From the NCBI GenBank assembly GCA_030613795.1, contig JAUWLG010000011.1:1-13676 (forward strand): 13,676 bases of DNA, given 5' to 3'. The stretch is from Helicobacteraceae bacterium (GTDB taxonomy: Bacteria > Campylobacterota > Campylobacteria > Campylobacterales > Sulfurimonadaceae). Position 1 is the first letter of the stretch; each line of letters starts with the position of its first letter. The translations under genes were made by a program, and so were the position numbers. Positions 6,635 through 13,676 of the stretch are shown here, piece by piece. The notes under the pieces were generated by a model that was given only the letters and a program-made list of their open reading frames with translations, searched no databases and was not told the origin of the DNA.

Positions 6635-8509
6635 ATGAATTATGATGTAATCGTCGTTGGTGGCGGCCATGCCGGTATAGAAGCTTCTTTAGCTTCTGCG
6701 CGTATGGGACATAAAACACTACTGGTATCGATGTTGGCTGAAAATGTCGGTGCGACCAGCTGTAATCCTGCTGTAGGTGGACTTGCCAAAGGTCACTTAG
6801 TACGCGAGCTTGATGCCCTTGGCGGTGAGATGGGTCTTATTACCGATGAAGCGGGGATCCAGTTTCGTATTTTGAACAACACCAAAGGACCGGCAGTACG
6901 TGGAACGCGTGCGCAGATCGATATGGATCAGTACCGTGTTATTGCCCGTAATATTGTGTTGAATACGCCGAATCTTGAACTGTTGCAAGAGACTGTTGAT
7001 GATCTTCTGATGGAAGACGGTGCGGTCGTCGGTGTTCGTACCGACCTTTTAAATGAATATGGTGCCAAAAAAGTCATTTTGACAACGGGAACCTTTTTAC
7101 GCGGGGTTGTTCACATTGGTGAGGTGACTAAAGAGGCAGGCCGTTTTGGCGAGTTTGCAGCGAATGAACTCTCCATCTCTTTGATGGATGCCGGCCTTAA
7201 GATCGGTCGTCTGAAAACAGGGACCTGTCCGCGTATCGACACCTCGACTATTGACTTCTCTGTTATGGAAGAGCAGCCCGGTGATGAACTGCCGACACCG
7301 TTTAGTTTCCGTACAGACCGTGAGAAGTTTAAAAAAGACAAAAAACAGCTTCCTTGTTATATCACCTACACCAATATCAACACCCACGACATCATTGAGA
7401 AAAACTTCTACAGAGCACCTCTTTTTACGGGTCAGATCGAAGGGGTCGGGCCGCGTTACTGTCCAAGTATTGAAGACAAGATCAACCGTTTCCGCGACAA
7501 AGAGCGTCACCATCTTTTTATAGAACCGCAGACGATGGAGAACACCGAATGTTACATCAACGGTATGAGCACCTCTCTGCCGCCGGAGGTGCAACTAGAG
7601 ATCGTTCACTCTATCGAGGGGATGGAAAATGCGAAGATCGTACGTTACGGTTACGCCATAGAGTATGACTATGTCGACCCGACAGAGCTGACCCACTCTC
7701 TAGAGACAAAAAAAGTGAAAAACCTCTACCTGGCAGGTCAGATCAATGGAACAACAGGCTATGAAGAGGCAGCTGCACAAGGTCTTATGGCGGGTATCAA
7801 TGCTGCCTTGAGTCTTGAAGAGAAAGAGCCTCTGATCTTGGGTCGTGATGAGGCGTATATCGGTGTTCTTATTGATGATCTTGTTACAAAGGGGACAAAA
7901 GAGCCGTACCGTATGTTTACCTCACGTGCTGAGTATAGACTGCTTCTTCGTGAAGAGTCTGCAGATATGCGTCTAAGTAAGTATGGACATCAGTATGGTC
8001 TTATTGATGATGAAGCCTTTGCAGATGTTGAGAAGAAAATAGCGCAGATCAAAGAGGGTGTTGACATCATTAATGCTGCAGACTATACACCTAACAAAGA
8101 ATTCATCGCCTTTTTAGAGAGTATCGGTGAAGAGCGTATCAGTGACAAGATCAATGCACAGCAGATCATTGCCCGTAAAAGTTTTACACTCGATAAACTG
8201 ACAAAACTGCTGCCGGAGTTAGCAAAGTTTGATGATTATATTCAAGAGCAGATCCTGGTCGAAGCGAAATATGCCCGCTATGTCGAAAAACAGCAAGAGG
8301 ATATTGAGAAGATGAAGAAAAACATCCATATCAAGATCCCAAAAGATTTCGATTTTGCAGGCGTGCGCGGTTTTTCCAAAGAGGTCATTGACAAGCTGGA
8401 GACCTTTCAGCCGCCGACCTTGCAAGCAGCATCACAGATCTCGGGTATTACGCCTGCAGCGATCGAGATTTTGCATATCTATATGAAGATGGCGGAGAAA
8501 AAAAAATAA
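6635..8509 (+). CDS. mnmG: tRNA uridine-5-carboxymethylaminomethyl modification enzyme MnmG (GidA)
   Basis: A 624-residue FAD and NADH-dependent enzyme that, with the GTPase MnmE, places the (carboxymethyl)aminomethyl group on C5 of wobble uridine U34 in a subset of tRNAs. The start [18 protein letters not shown] carries the FAD dinucleotide-binding glycines (Gly9-Gly14). Other family blocks seen are [25 protein letters not shown] with its conserved cysteine, [52 protein letters not shown] and [19 protein letters not shown]. The C-terminal helical domain is the MnmE/tRNA contact region. Length matches the family. The ATG at 6635 is chosen because the promoter -10 box lies between it and the earlier start. 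It stands alone and is followed by the RAYT relic. Confidence 0.97.
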   Translation: MNYDVIVVGGGHAGIEASLASARMGHKTLLVSMLAENVGATSCNPAVGGLAKGHLVRELDALGGEMGLITDEAGIQFRILNNTKGPAVRGTRAQIDMDQYRVIARNIVLNTPNLELLQETVDDLLMEDGAVVGVRTDLLNEYGAKKVILTTGTFLRGVVHIGEVTKEAGRFGEFAANELSISLMDAGLKIGRLKTGTCPRIDTSTIDFSVMEEQPGDELPTPFSFRTDREKFKKDKKQLPCYITYTNINTHDIIEKNFYRAPLFTGQIEGVGPRYCPSIEDKINRFRDKERHHLFIEPQTMENTECYINGMSTSLPPEVQLEIVHSIEGMENAKIVRYGYAIEYDYVDPTELTHSLETKKVKNLYLAGQINGTTGYEEAAAQGLMAGINAALSLEEKEPLILGRDEAYIGVLIDDLVTKGTKEPYRMFTSRAEYRLLLREESADMRLSKYGHQYGLIDDEAFADVEKKIAQIKEGVDIINAADYTPNKEFIAFLESIGEERISDKINAQQIIARKSFTLDKLTKLLPELAKFDDYIQEQILVEAKYARYVEKQQEDIEKMKKNIHIKIPKDFDFAGVRGFSKEVIDKLETFQPPTLQAASQISGITPAAIEILHIYMKMAEKKK

Positions 8510-8516
8510 GCCCTCG

Positions 8517-8537
8517 TTCCCACGTTGCACGTGGGAA
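8517..8537. repeat. REP-type hairpin after mnmG
   Basis: TTCCCACGT pairs perfectly with ACGTGGGAA around the three-base loop TGC. The wider context CTCGTTCCCACG...CGTGGGAATG is the form common in REP sequences associated with RAYT transposases. Eight bases after the mnmG stop codon, it may also shape the mRNA 3' end, though no T-tract follows. Confidence 0.7.
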
Positions 8538-8555
8538 TGTATATGAGAAGCTAAA

Positions 8556-8867
8556 CTACCACAAACGCTCAACATTCAAAAGCCCATTTAAACCTTCATA
8601 ATCTCTCGCACTGCTATATCGCCAATGCTTAGCTTCATCGATATAACCACGTTTGACAGGGTTGTTGTGAATATAGTCGATCTTGTTTTTCATCATCATA
8701 TTATTTTGAATCAGTTTAGGTTTAATCCCCTCTTGCCATACCTGATACTCTCTGTCTGTCACATGTGGAGCTAATTTCAGCATAACTTTTAAGTAGAACT
8801 CCTTAATATGGGGACATTCGATTCATTTAACGGCCGATTTTTGATCCGCGTCTGACAACTTTTTGTA
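8556..8867 (-). pseudogene. REP-associated tyrosine transposase, C-terminal remnant
   Basis: The last 66 or so residues are intact and characteristic of RAYT/IS200-like transposases: DREYQVWQEGIKPKLIQ, KIDYIHNNPVKRGYIDE and HWRYSSARDYEG. An ATG at 8783 opens only 75 codons. Upstream in the same frame the reading passes KEFYLKV and reaches TGA at 8823-8825, beyond which about 14 further codons (MYKKLSDADQKSAVK) are open. The N-terminal HUH nuclease part, which carries the histidine pair needed for cleavage, is missing, so the element cannot move by itself. Full-length RAYTs are roughly 150-250 residues. The relic sits between two inverted REP-like ends. The boundary at 8867 is approximate. Confidence 0.75.
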
Positions 8868-8978
8868 CATATGCTCATAAAAATCGTGAGAACGAGGAAA
8901 GCTCAAACGTAATATTAGGCGTCTTTGTGCGCTTGATCACTAACTCTTTCTCTTCAGCCTTTCATAGCTTCTTTACTC

Positions 8979-8984
8979 TATAAT
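8979..8984 (+). promoter_or_regulatory. -10 box of the gene at 9019
   Basis: TATAAT in CTCTATAATTTC, preceded by T-rich DNA, gives a predicted start near 8991 and a leader of about 27 bases. It lies outside the RAYT relic. Nothing else is seen between 8899 and this box. Confidence 0.6.
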
Positions 8985-9018
8985 TTCTCTCAATAAATTT
9001 ATCTACAAAGATTTTAAT

Positions 9019-9888
9019 ATGCGACTTTTTTACTATGTACACACAGGTCACCGTATCGGACTTGACCGTTTTCGCCGTGCGGCGACTATTATTCGTGCTT
9101 TGGGTGATGTTGATATTACACTTTTGACATCAGATTTTCGCATCGCTCAAGAAGCCAAAGACTTTGGTGTGAAAAAGTCTGTGGGCATTGATGTGGTGCG
9201 TAACATCCCTCAGATAGCGCATCATGGTGACAAGATCATCTTTGACTCTGATGAGCTTAATCCTGTCATGCACCAAGATATGGTGAACTATTTTTCTACT
9301 TTTATCCGCGTTAGTGATGACCCAAACGCTGTACAACTAGAGGGCGAACTGCTAATCTCACCTTATCTTGAAGGTGAAGGCATCTGTAATGGTGTGGCGG
9401 TTGATGATAAGTACTTTGAACCGACACCTAAAACGATAGAGAGAAGTTTCTTCTTTGGTGATGATGACTATGAAGAGGATCTTTTTGCCAATATGGATAT
9501 GTTTAAAGAGTTAGAGGCAGAGATGATCATCGGCTTCTACTTCTTTATAAGTTATGAAGACAAGTTGGTCTCTGTATTCCCAAAGCAGCATGAGTTTGAA
9601 GAGTATGATGAGGTCGTGCAAGCTTCTAAGGTATTTGTCACCTCTTCACCGCAGGCAGCCTTGGAGAATCTCGCTTCAGGCGGCCGTCCTGTCTATATTC
9701 AGCGTCCTGACTATGTACGTGATTTCCTTCCACTTTTTGAGTCGCTTAACATCCCTATTGTGGACGGTTTTGATAAGACAAAATTATTACTAGCATTAGA
9801 TGGTGTTTTATCACATGAATATCACCCAGCGCCACAAAATATACAAAAAATTACCGAATTCCTTAAAGAAGGCTTATCTTTATCATAA
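9019..9888 (+). CDS. Conserved protein of unknown function, GT-B glycosyltransferase-like
   Basis: A 289-residue soluble protein without signal peptide or membrane segments. The N-terminus MRLFYYVHTGHRIGLDRFRR is built like the nucleotide-sugar glycosyltransferases of the MurG/PseG type, where a glycine/histidine loop follows the first strand, and the next strand is DITLLTSDF. Near residues 200-235 the pattern ASKVFVTSSPQAALENLASG followed by GRPVYIQRPD matches the C-terminal half of such folds, where the donor diphosphate is bound. The substrate cannot be told; the motif is degenerate and the activity could be lost. The middle is unusually acidic (FFGDDDYEEDLF). It has its own promoter and ends 59 bases before petA, so cotranscription is possible but not required. 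Confidence 0.6.
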   Translation: MRLFYYVHTGHRIGLDRFRRAATIIRALGDVDITLLTSDFRIAQEAKDFGVKKSVGIDVVRNIPQIAHHGDKIIFDSDELNPVMHQDMVNYFSTFIRVSDDPNAVQLEGELLISPYLEGEGICNGVAVDDKYFEPTPKTIERSFFFGDDDYEEDLFANMDMFKELEAEMIIGFYFFISYEDKLVSVFPKQHEFEEYDEVVQASKVFVTSSPQAALENLASGGRPVYIQRPDYVRDFLPLFESLNIPIVDGFDKTKLLLALDGVLSHEYHPAPQNIQKITEFLKEGLSLS

Positions 9889-9905
9889 ATTAATCTGCTT
9901 TAATC

Positions 9906-9911
9906 TATTAT
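9906..9911 (+). promoter_or_regulatory. Candidate -10 box of the pet operon
   Basis: TATTAT lies in a T/A-rich gap between the unknown gene and petA, giving a predicted start near 9918 and a leader of about 30 bases. The match is moderate, and readthrough from the upstream gene could also supply transcription. Confidence 0.4.
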
Positions 9912-9947
9912 AGCCTTTGAAAAATTTCACACAGGGTGAGTATAAAA

Positions 9948-10469
9948 ATGAAACAAAGTAGACGAGGCTTTATGGGTAAAGCTTTCGGTGCCGTTGCCGG
10001 TGTCGGAGCTGTAGGTGCTTTATATGCCATGAAAAGATCATGGGATCCGCTTCCAAGCGTAAAAGCAGCAGGTTTTACAACAGTTGACCTTTCAACATGT
10101 GTTGCAAATAAGTTGGTTGTTGAAAAATGGCGTGGTAAGCCTATCTTTGTTCTTAAAAAGACAGCAGAGATGGTTGCAGCGCAAAGTGATGCGCAGAATG
10201 CACGTGACATTGTGATCGGTGATGACCACTATATGGTCAATATCGGTCTATGTACACACTTAGGTTGTATTCCTGCGTATAGAGACAAGAAACACGATTT
10301 CCTTTGTGCTTGTCATGGTGGAGAGTTTGATGCTTCTGGTATAGATACCAAAGCACCGCCTCCAAGTCCTCTTGTCATCCCTCCTTTTAAAATAACTGGT
10401 AACACACTTATTTTGGGTGAAGAAGGTCCGGAATTTAAAAAGATGAAAGACGCTGGCATCATTGCCTAG
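9948..10469 (+). CDS. petA: Ubiquinol-cytochrome c reductase, Rieske iron-sulfur subunit
   Basis: A 173-residue Rieske protein of the quinol:cytochrome c oxidoreductase; it takes the first electron from quinol at the Qo site and hands it to the cytochrome c subunit. The N-terminus has a twin-arginine motif (SRRGFMGK) and an uncleaved hydrophobic anchor (residues 12-28), consistent with Tat export. The 2Fe-2S boxes are CTHLGC (ligands Cys102 and His104) and CACHGG (ligands Cys120 and His123), with Cys107-Cys122 as the expected disulfide. The ATG at 9948 is preferred over GTG at 9936: GGTGA (9935-9939) is well spaced for it, whereas the GTG has no ribosome site. petB follows after 19 bases. Confidence 0.95.
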   Translation: MKQSRRGFMGKAFGAVAGVGAVGALYAMKRSWDPLPSVKAAGFTTVDLSTCVANKLVVEKWRGKPIFVLKKTAEMVAAQSDAQNARDIVIGDDHYMVNIGLCTHLGCIPAYRDKKHDFLCACHGGEFDASGIDTKAPPPSPLVIPPFKITGNTLILGEEGPEFKKMKDAGIIA

Positions 10470-10488
10470 CTTATAGAGGAGAAAATTT

Positions 10489-11703
10489 ATGGCACATTTT
10501 GAAAAAGCAAAGAGCCTAAACGAGTGGTTTGACCAACGTTTAGGTGTTAACACGCTTAACCGTGTATTGGCTAAAGAGTACTGGATCCCAAAAGATATTA
10601 ACTTTCTTTGGGCAATGGGGATGGTTCTAGCAATTACTTTTGGTATCTTGCTAGTATCGGGTATCTTCTTGTTGATGTATTACCAACCAAATGTTGACTT
10701 GGCATTTGACAGTGTTAACTACACGATCATGCAAGAGGTCGGTTACGGCTGGCTATGGCGTCACGTTCACGCAGTAGCAGCATCAGTGGTCTTCTTGATC
10801 ATCTATATCCACATGTTTACAGGTATCTACTACGGCTCTTATAAAAAAGGTCGTGAGCTTATCTGGATCTCAGGTATGCTTCTTTTTGTTGCATTCTCTG
10901 CAGAGGCATTCTCTGGTTATATGCTTCCATGGGGACAGATGTCTTACTGGGCCGGTATGGTTATTACTAACTTGTTTAGTATGGGTTCTTTAGAGATGAA
11001 CGGTGTTGTTGAGTGGATCCGTGGTGACTATGTTCCTGCGCAAGCTTTCCTTGACCGTTTCTTTATGCTTCACGTACTATTGATTCCAATAGTGATCTTA
11101 TTGTTGATCGGTATTCACTTTGGTGCTCTACGTCTTCCACACGTTAACAACCAAAATGGTGAAGAGATCGATTTCGAAGTAGAAGCTGAAAAATACAGAT
11201 CTGGAAACAAAGCAGCGTCTAAAGTTATTGCATTTGCTAATGACTTTATGGCGAAAGATATGTTTGTTGTTGCTGTGTTCTTAGTGTTCTTCTTCTACCT
11301 TGTTTTCTGGAACTTTGGTTTTGCAATGGACCCGGTAAACTTTGACCCGGCAGATGGCCTTGTAACACCGGCACACATCTACCCTGAGTGGTACTTCTTG
11401 TGGTCTTATGAGATCTTGCGTCCGTTCTCTAAAGATATCGGTCTGATCGCGTTTGCATTTGCACAAGTGATCTTTTTCCTACTGCCGTTCCTTGACAGAA
11501 GTCCGAATGCAGTTCCGGCAAGCCGCCGTGGACTCTTCAACATCTGGTTCTGGGTAATGTTAGTAGACCTTATCGTCTTGACAGCGATGGGTAAACTACC
11601 TCCAGAAGGTATTTACAGTACTATCGGTTATGTGGCAGCACTTGTGTTTATCGCTCTGTGGATCGCACTGCCGATCATCACAAAATTAGAAAAAAAGTTA
11701 TAG
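10489..11703 (+). CDS. petB: Cytochrome b subunit of the bc complex
   Basis: A 404-residue integral membrane subunit carrying both b haems and the two quinone sites. Helix B has WRHVHAVAAS...YIHM with haem ligands His94 and His108; helix D has MLHVLL...GIHFG with His195 and His210. The spacing is 14 in helix B and 15 in helix D. The Qo-site motif PEWY is at residues 299-302. The length and the presence of a C-terminal part (further hydrophobic segments to residue 400) show the full-length, unsplit form rather than the b6 plus subunit IV form. The ribosome site GAGGAG is strong. Spacing to petA is 19 bases and to petC 10 bases, so the three are one operon. Confidence 0.95.
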   Translation: MAHFEKAKSLNEWFDQRLGVNTLNRVLAKEYWIPKDINFLWAMGMVLAITFGILLVSGIFLLMYYQPNVDLAFDSVNYTIMQEVGYGWLWRHVHAVAASVVFLIIYIHMFTGIYYGSYKKGRELIWISGMLLFVAFSAEAFSGYMLPWGQMSYWAGMVITNLFSMGSLEMNGVVEWIRGDYVPAQAFLDRFFMLHVLLIPIVILLLIGIHFGALRLPHVNNQNGEEIDFEVEAEKYRSGNKAASKVIAFANDFMAKDMFVVAVFLVFFFYLVFWNFGFAMDPVNFDPADGLVTPAHIYPEWYFLWSYEILRPFSKDIGLIAFAFAQVIFFLLPFLDRSPNAVPASRRGLFNIWFWVMLVDLIVLTAMGKLPPEGIYSTIGYVAALVFIALWIALPIITKLEKKL

Positions 11704-11713
11704 GGAGAAGAAA

Positions 11714-12649
11714 ATGAAAGAGTTATTTATATTAGCAGTTGTTACGTTCTTTTCACTATTAACGTACTGGTTGGTTGAGCCGTTTGCTCACGGCCAGATG
11801 CACGCACATGTTGACAGTAAGAGTTTTGCTTATGCAGACCTTCCTGCACTAACTAAACAGGGCGACGCTACACGCGGCGCTGACACATTTATGGCTGGCG
11901 GCTGTATCGGTTGTCACAATGTTAAAGCACTTGGTATGGAGACAGGAATGTCTGCTAAAGATGCTGCAGCAGCGTATGGTGTTAACCCACCGGACCTTAG
12001 TAATGCCGGTGCGATCTATGATGCAAAATTCCTTGCTGACCTGATCAAAAACCCAGCGCACGCTATGTCAGTTGAGCACAAGTTCGATGACATGCATCCA
12101 CACCCAATGCCGGCATTTTACGGTGCAGGTGGTGAAGACATCGATCAAGAGATCGCTGACATGGTCGCTTACATGCAGTCTATTGCTGTAAAAGCAGAAG
12201 AGGTAACACCAAAGATGGCATTTGAAGATGCTTGTGGTCGTTGTCACGCTGTTCGTTACACTAAATGGACTCAGTTAGGTGAGATGCCAAACTTTAAATA
12301 CAAAAAAGATGAGCTTCGTTTCCAAGCAGACGTACTTGACGCTCAGGATGCAGTAAAAGCCTATATGGGTAAACTGCCACCGGATCTTTCTATGTACATC
12401 CGTTCACGTAATGAGCACTTCTTGTCTACATTTATCGAGGACCCACAGAGCCATCTTCATGGAACTGCGATGCCTCGTGTCGGTGTGACTGCTCACGCTT
12501 CTGAGCAAGTTATTGAGTACATGAAAATGGCTGGTGATCCATTGGCTGCAGATCGTGATGAGATCGGTAAGAACGTTATGATCTACATGATCTTCTTTGT
12601 TCTTTTCGCTTACCTTTGGAAGCGTCAGATCTGGAAAGACCTACACTAG
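11714..12649 (+). CDS. petC: Diheme cytochrome c subunit of the bc complex
   Basis: A 311-residue subunit that carries electrons from the Rieske protein to periplasmic cytochromes c. An N-terminal hydrophobic segment (residues 4-20) anchors or exports it. Two haem-binding motifs are seen: CIGCH (Cys64, Cys67, His68) and CGRCH (Cys174, Cys177, His178). Likely sixth ligands are Met132 (PMPAFYG) and Met253 (AMPRVG). A C-terminal membrane helix (about residues 288-301) is followed by a basic/tryptophan tail (WKRQIWKDLH). Two fused cytochrome c domains in place of a cytochrome c1 is the arrangement known from Campylobacterota. The ribosome site GGGAGAAG is good. It is the last gene of the operon, followed by a strong hairpin. 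Confidence 0.93.
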   Translation: MKELFILAVVTFFSLLTYWLVEPFAHGQMHAHVDSKSFAYADLPALTKQGDATRGADTFMAGGCIGCHNVKALGMETGMSAKDAAAAYGVNPPDLSNAGAIYDAKFLADLIKNPAHAMSVEHKFDDMHPHPMPAFYGAGGEDIDQEIADMVAYMQSIAVKAEEVTPKMAFEDACGRCHAVRYTKWTQLGEMPNFKYKKDELRFQADVLDAQDAVKAYMGKLPPDLSMYIRSRNEHFLSTFIEDPQSHLHGTAMPRVGVTAHASEQVIEYMKMAGDPLAADRDEIGKNVMIYMIFFVLFAYLWKRQIWKDLH

Positions 12650-12663
12650 TAGACTCTTTCTTT

Positions 12664-12689
12664 AAGTTAAGAGAGTGATCTCTTAACTT
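12664..12689 (+). terminator. Hairpin terminator of the pet operon
   Basis: AAGTTAAGAGA pairs perfectly over 11 bases with TCTCTTAACTT around the loop GTGA, 15 bases after the petC stop. A pyrimidine-rich stretch (CCTTCTTG) follows. The U-tract is imperfect, but the position and stem make termination likely. From 12690 to 12849 only AT-rich DNA with one GC-richer patch near 12790-12830 is seen, without a supported feature. Confidence 0.65.
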
Positions 12690-12849
12690 CCTTCTTGCTT
12701 ATTCAATACTCCAAAAAATCATTTTTTAACTAAAAATATTACCCTTTAAACATTTTTTAGATTATAAATTTACAATTTAGATGTAACTGCCTTCAGCCCC
12801 CTGTATACCGCGTTATTCCCTGTCTGCCTTATAGATATTATAAATATAA

Positions 12850-12863
12850 TTGACATACATCAA
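12850..12863 (+). promoter_or_regulatory. FNR/CRP-family operator upstream of napA
   Basis: TTGAC-ATAC-ATCAA differs by one base from the FNR consensus TTGAT-N4-ATCAA. Its centre (12856.5) lies at -41.5 from the predicted start point 12898, the standard position of a class II activator site. This suggests napA is switched on under low oxygen or nitrosative/nitrate conditions by a CRP/FNR-type regulator. The regulator gene is not in this window. Confidence 0.55.
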
Positions 12864-12882
12864 AAAGGCATTAATCAAGAAG

Positions 12883-12891
12883 TGCTATTAT
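12883..12891 (+). promoter_or_regulatory. Extended -10 promoter of napA
   Basis: TGCTATTAT carries the TG-N extension before TATTAT (12886-12891). The predicted start point is near 12898, giving a leader of about 48 bases that contains an ATTGAAAA/TTTTCAAT inverted repeat (12899-12906 with 12914-12921). AAGGAG at 12935-12940 serves translation. Confidence 0.55.
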
Positions 12892-12945
12892 ATTCTGTAT
12901 TGAAAATTGTAATTTTTCAATTTTAACTAAATTTAAGGAGTTCAC

Positions 12946-13676
12946 ATGGCAATGGAAAGAAGAGACTTTCTGAAGTCAGCAGCGGCAGCGTCAGCTGCTA
13001 GTGCGATTGGAATGGCAGTCCCTACTGCTGCTCAGGCGAAAGCTGAGGCAGCGACAAGCGATTGGCGTTGGGATAAGGCGGCTTGTCGTTTCTGTGGTAC
13101 CGGTTGTGGTATTATGATGGCGACTAAAAACGGTAAGATCGTAGCAGTTAAAGGGGATCCGGCAGCACCGGTTAACCGTGGTCTAAACTGTATCAAGGGT
13201 TACTTCAATGCGAAGATCATGTACGGGGCTGACCGTCTTACTCAGCCACTGTTACGTGTTAACTCTAAGGGTGAATTTGACAAGCATGGTAAATTCGCAC
13301 CTGTATCTTGGGAACGTGCTTTTGATGAGATGGAATTCCATACGAAAAAAGCACTTAAGTCTGGTGGTCCAGAAGCTGTAGGAATATTTGCATCTGGTCA
13401 ATACACTGTTATGGAAGGTTATGCTGCACAGAAGATGATGAAAGGTGGATTCCGTTCAAACGCGATCGATCCAAATGCTCGTCACTGTATGGCATCTGCG
13501 GTTGTCGGTTTCTACCAGACATTCGGTATTGATGAACCTTCTGGCTGTTATGATGACATCGAGCTTACAGACACAGTTGTAGCTTGGGGTTCAAACATGG
13601 CAGAGATGCACCCGATCCTCTGGTCTCGTGTAACTGACAGAAAACTGTCTGATCCGGATCGTGTTAAAGTTGTCTC
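12946..13676 (+). CDS. napA: Periplasmic nitrate reductase, catalytic subunit (5' part)
   Basis: The first 243 codons of the molybdenum bis-MGD enzyme that reduces nitrate to nitrite in the periplasm; full-length NapA has about 830-950 residues, so the gene runs off the right edge. The N-terminus [18 protein letters not shown] is a twin-arginine signal with a cleavage region near AQAKA. The 4Fe-4S cysteines are Cys47, Cys50, Cys54 and Cys82 in the C-x2-C-x3-C-x27-C spacing, and Lys84, which bridges to the cofactor, is present. The molybdenum ligand is Cys181 in [18 protein letters not shown] lies five bases before the ATG. In Campylobacterota napA usually leads an operon with napG, napH, napB and others, expected beyond the window. 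The start at the first ATG rather than the ATG two codons later is favoured by the ribosome site. Confidence 0.95.
   Translation, partial: MAMERRDFLKSAAAASAASAIGMAVPTAAQAKAEAATSDWRWDKAACRFCGTGCGIMMATKNGKIVAVKGDPAAPVNRGLNCIKGYFNAKIMYGADRLTQPLLRVNSKGEFDKHGKFAPVSWERAFDEMEFHTKKALKSGGPEAVGIFASGQYTVMEGYAAQKMMKGGFRSNAIDPNARHCMASAVVGFYQTFGIDEPSGCYDDIELTDTVVAWGSNMAEMHPILWSRVTDRKLSDPDRVKVV

Larger units (their letters stand above)
8511..8898. mobile_element. RAYT relic bounded by inverted REP-like sequences
   Basis: The left end CCCTCGTTCCCACG (8511-8524) matches the reverse complement of the right end (8885-8898, CGTGAGAACGAGGA) at 12 of 14 positions. Between them lies the remnant of a REP-associated tyrosine transposase on the minus strand. 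The left end is itself part of a REP-type hairpin. The arrangement is that expected of a decayed RAYT insertion. No target duplication can be recognised, as expected for this class. Confidence 0.55.

Noticed and set aside
7097..7594. Long minus-strand frame inside mnmG
   Set aside because: It is a shadow of the strong mnmG coding frame, with no family features.
9936..9947. GTG start for petA
   Set aside because: No ribosome site precedes it, whereas GGTGA is well placed for the ATG at 9948.
1..13676. CRISPR arrays, tRNA or rRNA genes, defence islands
   Set aside because: No regularly spaced repeats, no cloverleaf and no rRNA-like sequence were recognised on either strand; apart from the RAYT relic no transposase, integrase or nuclease gene is seen.

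Overview
The window looks like a chromosomal segment of a free-living, respiring Campylobacterota (Epsilonproteobacteria), most like the Sulfurimonas/Sulfuricurvum/Sulfurovum group. This rests on a Helicobacter-type FAD malate:quinone oxidoreductase, a three-gene Rieske/cytochrome b/diheme cytochrome c operon, a periplasmic nitrate reductase gene napA at the right edge, AT-rich DNA, and promoters with clear TATAAT-type -10 boxes but no obvious -35 boxes. Genus assignment is inference; no rRNA is present.

Left part (1-5858): the tail of an unidentified ORF and a hairpin terminator, then a membrane-anchored thioredoxin-like protein. A DUF2461 protein converges on it, and an outer-membrane DUF481 barrel protein is divergent from the DUF2461 gene. 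Next come malate:quinone oxidoreductase with an SGNH esterase close behind it, and a converging HAD phosphatase whose -10 box sits so near the ATG that its mRNA may be leaderless.

Middle (5859-9018): an intergenic stretch of about 0.8 kb with a 16-bp perfect palindrome inside repeat-like DNA, and a broken small gene with a good ribosome binding site but an in-frame TAG. The tRNA-modification gene mnmG follows. After it lies a relic of a REP-associated tyrosine transposase (RAYT) between two inverted REP-like ends. These two spots are the accessory DNA of the window.

Right part (9019-13676): a conserved glycosyltransferase-like protein of unknown role, then petA-petB-petC, encoding a quinol:cytochrome c oxidoreductase. 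A strong hairpin ends this operon. About 300 bases later napA begins, behind an FNR-like site centred at -41.5 relative to the predicted start point. Together Mqo (malate to quinone), the bc complex (quinol to cytochrome c) and Nap (nitrate reduction) describe a branched respiratory chain that can use nitrate. No clearly new multi-gene system was found. The best leads are the broken gene and repeat upstream of mnmG, the RAYT relic, the structured leader before the thioredoxin gene, the FNR-like napA promoter, and the unknown gene beside the pet operon.
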